Source: UBA1413 sp964461455 (lineage in GTDB: Bacteria; Bacteroidota; Bacteroidia; Bacteroidales; Prolixibacteraceae). Taken from it: 64,000 nt of DNA. The notes beneath the pieces were generated by a model. That model had not been told where the DNA came from. It searched no databases and saw nothing but the letters and a program-made list of their open reading frames with translations. The DNA is taken from positions 12,995 to 76,994 of the forward strand of contig CAYWUJ010000009.1 in the NCBI GenBank assembly GCA_964461455.1, in the 5' to 3' direction. This document shows, one piece after another, positions 60,974 through 64,000 of the stretch (the first letter of the stretch is position 1; every line of letters starts with the position of its first letter). The translations under genes and the position numbers were made by a program.

Positions 60974-61957
60974 TTGAAAAAAAAGGTTAAAGCAACACTC
61001 AAATACCTCTTTTTTTTCGCCGTGGGGGCGGTGATATTCTGGTTGATATACCGGGACCAGGATTTTGAGATGATGAAAAGTGTTCTCCGGAACGATGTTA
61101 ATTATTTCTGGGTGTGGGTTTCCCTGCTGATCGGGATTCTGAGTCACATTTCCAGGGCCATCAGATGGAACCATCTGATAGAGCCTCTGGGGACCAGGCC
61201 GGGGTTACTCAACACTTTTCTTGCCGTGATGACCGGCTACCTGATGAACCTGGTCATTCCCCGTATGGGCGAGATCTCGCGGTGCGGCGTTCTGGCCAAA
61301 TACGAGAAAATCTCCTTTGCCCGCCTCATAGGAACCGTGGTCACCGAAAGAGTGATCGACGTGCTGATCCTGCTCCTGATGACGGTGATAGCCATCATCG
61401 CCCAATCGGGATATATTATCGGTTTCCTCAGGCAAAATCCCGAAATGCAGGAAAAGGCGATATCCAAGGTCACCTCGCCGGTTCTCCTGGGAAGCCTCGC
61501 AGTGGGGCTTCTTTTGGTGATCACCCTCAGAAAGAAAATTGCCGCTTCCCGGTTTTTCAAAAAGATAGGGAACACCCTGCTGCATCTGAAAGAGGGTATT
61601 AGCTCCTTCAGGCACGTGAAAAAGAAGGGAGCCTTGATTTTTCACTCCTTTTTCATTTGGATCATGTATTATTTCATGCTCTATACGGCCTTTTTCGCCT
61701 TTGATTTCACCAGGGAACTCTCGCCCCTGGCAGGGCTGACCACCTTTGTGATGGGGAGTTTCGGCATGCTGGCGCCTGTGCAGGGAGGACTGGGAACCTG
61801 GCATTTTATGACCAAGGAAGCGTTGGCCCTTTATGGTGTCACCAATGAAAACGGCATCATCTTCGCCTTCGTGGCCCACACCACCATGAACCTGCTGCTG
61901 ATTATCCTGGGGCTCCTCTCCCTTATGGCCTTACCCCTTGCCAACCGTGACAAATAA
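60974..61957 (+). CDS. Flippase-like LPG-synthase transmembrane-domain protein
   Basis: The 327-residue membrane protein has about eight hydrophobic helices and the SRAIRWNHLIEPLG and PVQGGLGTWHFMTKEAL segments of the UPF0104/lysylphosphatidylglycerol-synthase membrane domain. Relatives without the C-terminal synthase domain are thought to flip or transport lipids. The start is TTG at 60974 with AGAAGAG just before it. It shares a strand and a 14-bp gap with the LolC/E-like permease, so they may be co-transcribed. Confidence 0.85.
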   Translation: MKKKVKATLKYLFFFAVGAVIFWLIYRDQDFEMMKSVLRNDVNYFWVWVSLLIGILSHISRAIRWNHLIEPLGTRPGLLNTFLAVMTGYLMNLVIPRMGEISRCGVLAKYEKISFARLIGTVVTERVIDVLILLLMTVIAIIAQSGYIIGFLRQNPEMQEKAISKVTSPVLLGSLAVGLLLVITLRKKIAASRFFKKIGNTLLHLKEGISSFRHVKKKGALIFHSFFIWIMYYFMLYTAFFAFDFTRELSPLAGLTTFVMGSFGMLAPVQGGLGTWHFMTKEALALYGVTNENGIIFAFVAHTTMNLLLIILGLLSLMALPLANRDK

Positions 61958-61971
61958 CGGGGGCACCGGGA

Positions 61972-63222
61972 ATGAATACCGAACTTTTCATAGCGCGCAG
62001 GCTCTTTACAGGAAGAGAAAACAAACAGCAGTTGTCGGGCAGGATCATCACCATTGCCCTGACCGGCATCTCTCTGGGAATCGTCCTGATGCTGGTGGCG
62101 GTAGCCGTCGTCACAGGGTTTAAGAAAGAGATCAGGGACAAGGTGATTGGCTTCGGAGCGCACATTCAGGTGGTCAACTTCGATACCAACATGTCCTATG
62201 AGACCGCCCCGGTGAGCATCCTTCAGCCTTTTCTTCCGCGACTGACGAAGATGGAAAATATCCGTTCGGTCACCCCCTTTGCCACAAAACCGGGGATCAT
62301 CAAAACCGGGGAAAACATCCAGGGAGTGGTTCTTAAAGGGGTCGATGCGACCTACAACTGGGATTTTTTCACCTCACACCTGACCCGGGGCACCCTGCCC
62401 GATCTTTCGGGGCCCCGTTCCCAGGAGGTTCTGGTGTCTGAGAACCTCTGCAAACTCCTCCATCTCGACACAAATGATCCTCTTTTCATGTTCTTCATCA
62501 ACGAAAATGAGAGGGTTCCCCGTATCAGGCAGTTTCGCATCAGCGGTGTTTACCGCACCAACCTGCAGGAATTCGACGACCTCTTTGTCATCGGCGACTT
62601 ACGCCAGGTCAGGAACATCAACAATTGGGATTCCCTGCAGGTGAGTGGTTTCGAGATCCTGGCCGATGATTTCCGCAAACTGGGTATGATCTCACAGCAG
62701 GTCAGGGAGGCCGTTACTTTTTACAATTCCGAACAAGGCTCCACCCTGCGTACGGTCACCATCATGCAGAAATTTCCCCAGATTTTCGACTGGTTGTCGA
62801 TCCTCGACATGAATGTATGGGTCATCCTCACCCTGATGGTTCTGGTGGCAGGGTTCAACATGATTTCGGCGTTGCTGGTCCTTATCCTGGAAAGGAGCAG
62901 AATGATAGGCACCCTGAAGTCCCTGGGAAGCCCGAACAGCAGCATCAGGAAGATCTTCCTTTACCTGTCAGCTTTCCTGATCTCCAGGGGTCTTTTCTGG
63001 GGTAACCTCCTGGGAATCCTTATTTTACTGCTTCAGAAATTTTCCGGGATCTTAAGGCTTGACCCCTCTTCCTATTATATGGAGATCGTCCCCGTACATC
63101 TTACGCTGCCCCAGTTTCTGTTGCTCAATGCAGGGGTTCTGGTCGTGACCCTTATGATGCTGATGTTGCCTGCCCTGTATATCAGCAAGATATCGCCTGA
63201 GAAAACCCTTCGTTTTGACTAG
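61972..63222 (+). CDS. FtsX-like ABC permease, LolC/LolE type
   Basis: The 416-residue protein has one N-terminal helix (IALTGISLGIVLMLVAVAVV), a large extracytoplasmic domain, then three helices (VILTLMVLVAGFNMISALLV onward). This is the FtsX/MacB permease layout. LolC/E members release lipoproteins from the inner membrane to LolA. The matching ATPase, LolD, is not in the window. It lies 14 bp after the flippase-like gene. Confidence 0.85.
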   Translation: MNTELFIARRLFTGRENKQQLSGRIITIALTGISLGIVLMLVAVAVVTGFKKEIRDKVIGFGAHIQVVNFDTNMSYETAPVSILQPFLPRLTKMENIRSVTPFATKPGIIKTGENIQGVVLKGVDATYNWDFFTSHLTRGTLPDLSGPRSQEVLVSENLCKLLHLDTNDPLFMFFINENERVPRIRQFRISGVYRTNLQEFDDLFVIGDLRQVRNINNWDSLQVSGFEILADDFRKLGMISQQVREAVTFYNSEQGSTLRTVTIMQKFPQIFDWLSILDMNVWVILTLMVLVAGFNMISALLVLILERSRMIGTLKSLGSPNSSIRKIFLYLSAFLISRGLFWGNLLGILILLLQKFSGILRLDPSSYYMEIVPVHLTLPQFLLLNAGVLVVTLMMLMLPALYISKISPEKTLRFD

Positions 63223-63254
63223 TGGATTATGGTATTTCTAAAGAAGGAGAGGTG

Positions 63255-63905
63255 ATGGGCTTTGGCAGACTCGAACTGGAGAGGGCCCTGGCGGCAGGGT
63301 TGCCCGGGGTGGAAGCGCACCTGCAGATGCTTCCCCCGGGGCGGGAGTTTACCGACCCCCGGCAGGTTCCTGCAAGTGCCCGTGAAAGCGGGGTGCTGGT
63401 CCTGCTCTTTCCCGTTGACGGAAGGGTCCACACCTGTCTGATCAAACGTCCCGGCCACATGAAAGTCCATGCCGGACAGGTCAGTTTTCCGGGAGGCAGC
63501 AGGGAACCCGGCGATGCCTCGACTCTGGAAACCGCCCTCAGGGAGGCCCACGAGGAGACAGGCCTGGAAATCTCCATCCTGGAATTCGTAAAACCTCTTA
63601 CTCCACTCTACATTCCAGTGAGTGGATTCCTGATCTACCCCTATCTGGCTTGGAGCTCACAAATTCCCCGGTTCACACCTCAGCCCGGCGAAGTGGAGAA
63701 AATCCTGCTTTACCCGCTTCCGGCAGGAGCCGCGAAGTTGCCGGTGACCACTTCCCTGATGGCCACAGTGACCGGATGGATGGAAGTCCCCTCCCTTCCC
63801 TGTGAGGGAGAGGTCATCTGGGGGGCCACAGCCATGATCCTCAGTGAAGTTGCGGGGATTATCGCCCTGATCAAAGGGACGTCGCAGCCCTCAGATCCTG
63901 ATTAA
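63255..63905 (+). CDS. Nudix hydrolase, CoA-pyrophosphatase type
   Basis: The Nudix box is visible as GQVSFPGGSREPGDASTLET followed by REAHEETGL, the UPF0035 form found in enzymes that split CoA into 3',5'-ADP and phosphopantetheine. I take the ATG at 63255 because GGAGAGG stands just upstream; a GTG at 63222 overlaps the previous stop by one base. The 216-residue product ends inside a short tandem repeat, so its last residues (IKGTSQPSDPD) derive from repeat sequence. Confidence 0.88.
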   Translation: MGFGRLELERALAAGLPGVEAHLQMLPPGREFTDPRQVPASARESGVLVLLFPVDGRVHTCLIKRPGHMKVHAGQVSFPGGSREPGDASTLETALREAHEETGLEISILEFVKPLTPLYIPVSGFLIYPYLAWSSQIPRFTPQPGEVEKILLYPLPAGAAKLPVTTSLMATVTGWMEVPSLPCEGEVIWGATAMILSEVAGIIALIKGTSQPSDPD

Positions 63906-64000
63906 AGGGGCATCGAAGCCTTCGGTTCCTGACCGGAAGGACGTTGCAGCCCTCAGATCCTGATTAAAGGGACGCCGTTGCAGTCAGGGAGTCATAGTTC
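63878..64000 (+). repeat. Imperfect tandem repeat of about 31 bp, runs off the window
   Basis: A unit starting near GACGTCGCAGCC and ending in GATTAAAGG occurs at 63878-63908 and, nearly identically, 62 bases later. Between them is a diverged copy (GCATCGAAGCC, then TCCTGACCGGAAGG). A fourth begins at about 63971 and reaches the edge. The core GCAGCCCTCAGATCCTGA followed by TTAAAGGG is identical at 63884-63909 and 63946-63971. The first unit contains the stop of the Nudix gene. Confidence 0.75.

Noticed and set aside
1..64000. tRNA, rRNA and CRISPR search by eye
   Set aside because: I saw no T-loop/acceptor pattern in the intergenic stretches, no rRNA sequence and no regularly spaced repeat with unique spacers; the 31-bp repeat at the end has no unique spacers.

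Overview
The window looks like chromosome of a Bacteroidota bacterium, probably Bacteroidales-like. This is inferred from gene content and signals: purH next to mreBCD-mrdA-rodA, a fused alpha/beta E1 dehydrogenase, an ECF sigma factor coupled to a protein joining an anti-sigma-like N-terminus to a beta-barrel, many outer-membrane barrel proteins and lipoproteins, and several TAnnTTTG -7 boxes of the Bacteroidetes primary-sigma type. The base composition is moderately GC-rich. I see no rRNA, tRNA, CRISPR array, phage or insertion sequence. The two ends are cut: a sensor kinase at the left and a short tandem repeat at the right.

Layout. 1-8.2 kb: 3' part of a PAS histidine kinase, then minus-strand genes for a TGS-like/uridine-kinase-like protein, UvrA, a lytic transglycosylase and a lipoprotein serpin. 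8.2-13.5 kb: an accessory envelope block of ECF sigma factor, anti-sigma/beta-barrel fusion, barrel protein, LVIVD-type propeller lipoprotein and second barrel protein. A 10-base element plus a correctly spaced ATCA occurs before both the sigma gene and the third gene, which points to a small autoregulated regulon. 13.6-20.9 kb: aspartokinase, a GntR/UTRA regulator divergent from an E2 and fused E1 2-oxo-acid dehydrogenase pair, and an M23/LysM peptidase. 21.2-25.9 kb: a three-gene carbohydrate cluster (PHP protein, class II aldolase/SDR fusion, SorE-like zinc dehydrogenase) with no kinase, isomerase or transporter. 26-34 kb: aroK-parC-parE and hpt-adk-obg-PAP2 on the minus strand.

34-46 kb: purE, a PorV/PorQ-like barrel protein coupled to a helix-hairpin-helix beta-barrel protein, an acyltransferase, recJ, lysS, gpsA, pgi and an EamA transporter. 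46-50.8 kb: a YiiX-like lipoprotein, a DUF1338/HglS-type dioxygenase, a PfkB-family protein lacking its catalytic Asp, and a cyclic-2,3-diphosphoglycerate-synthetase-like protein. 50.8-58.1 kb: rod-shape operon read purH-mreB-mreC-mreD-mrdA-rodA. 58.3-64 kb: a decayed ABC-permease fragment, mgtE, rsmA, a flippase-like membrane protein, a LolC/E-like permease and a Nudix hydrolase whose 3' end runs into the repeat array.

The most unusual material is the ECF block at 8.2-13.5 kb with its shared promoter motif, the sugar cluster at 21-26 kb, the HhH barrel protein at 35.6 kb, the PfkB pseudokinase candidate at 48.5 kb and the terminal repeats. All functional statements come from reading translated sequence and remembered family motifs; no database search was run.
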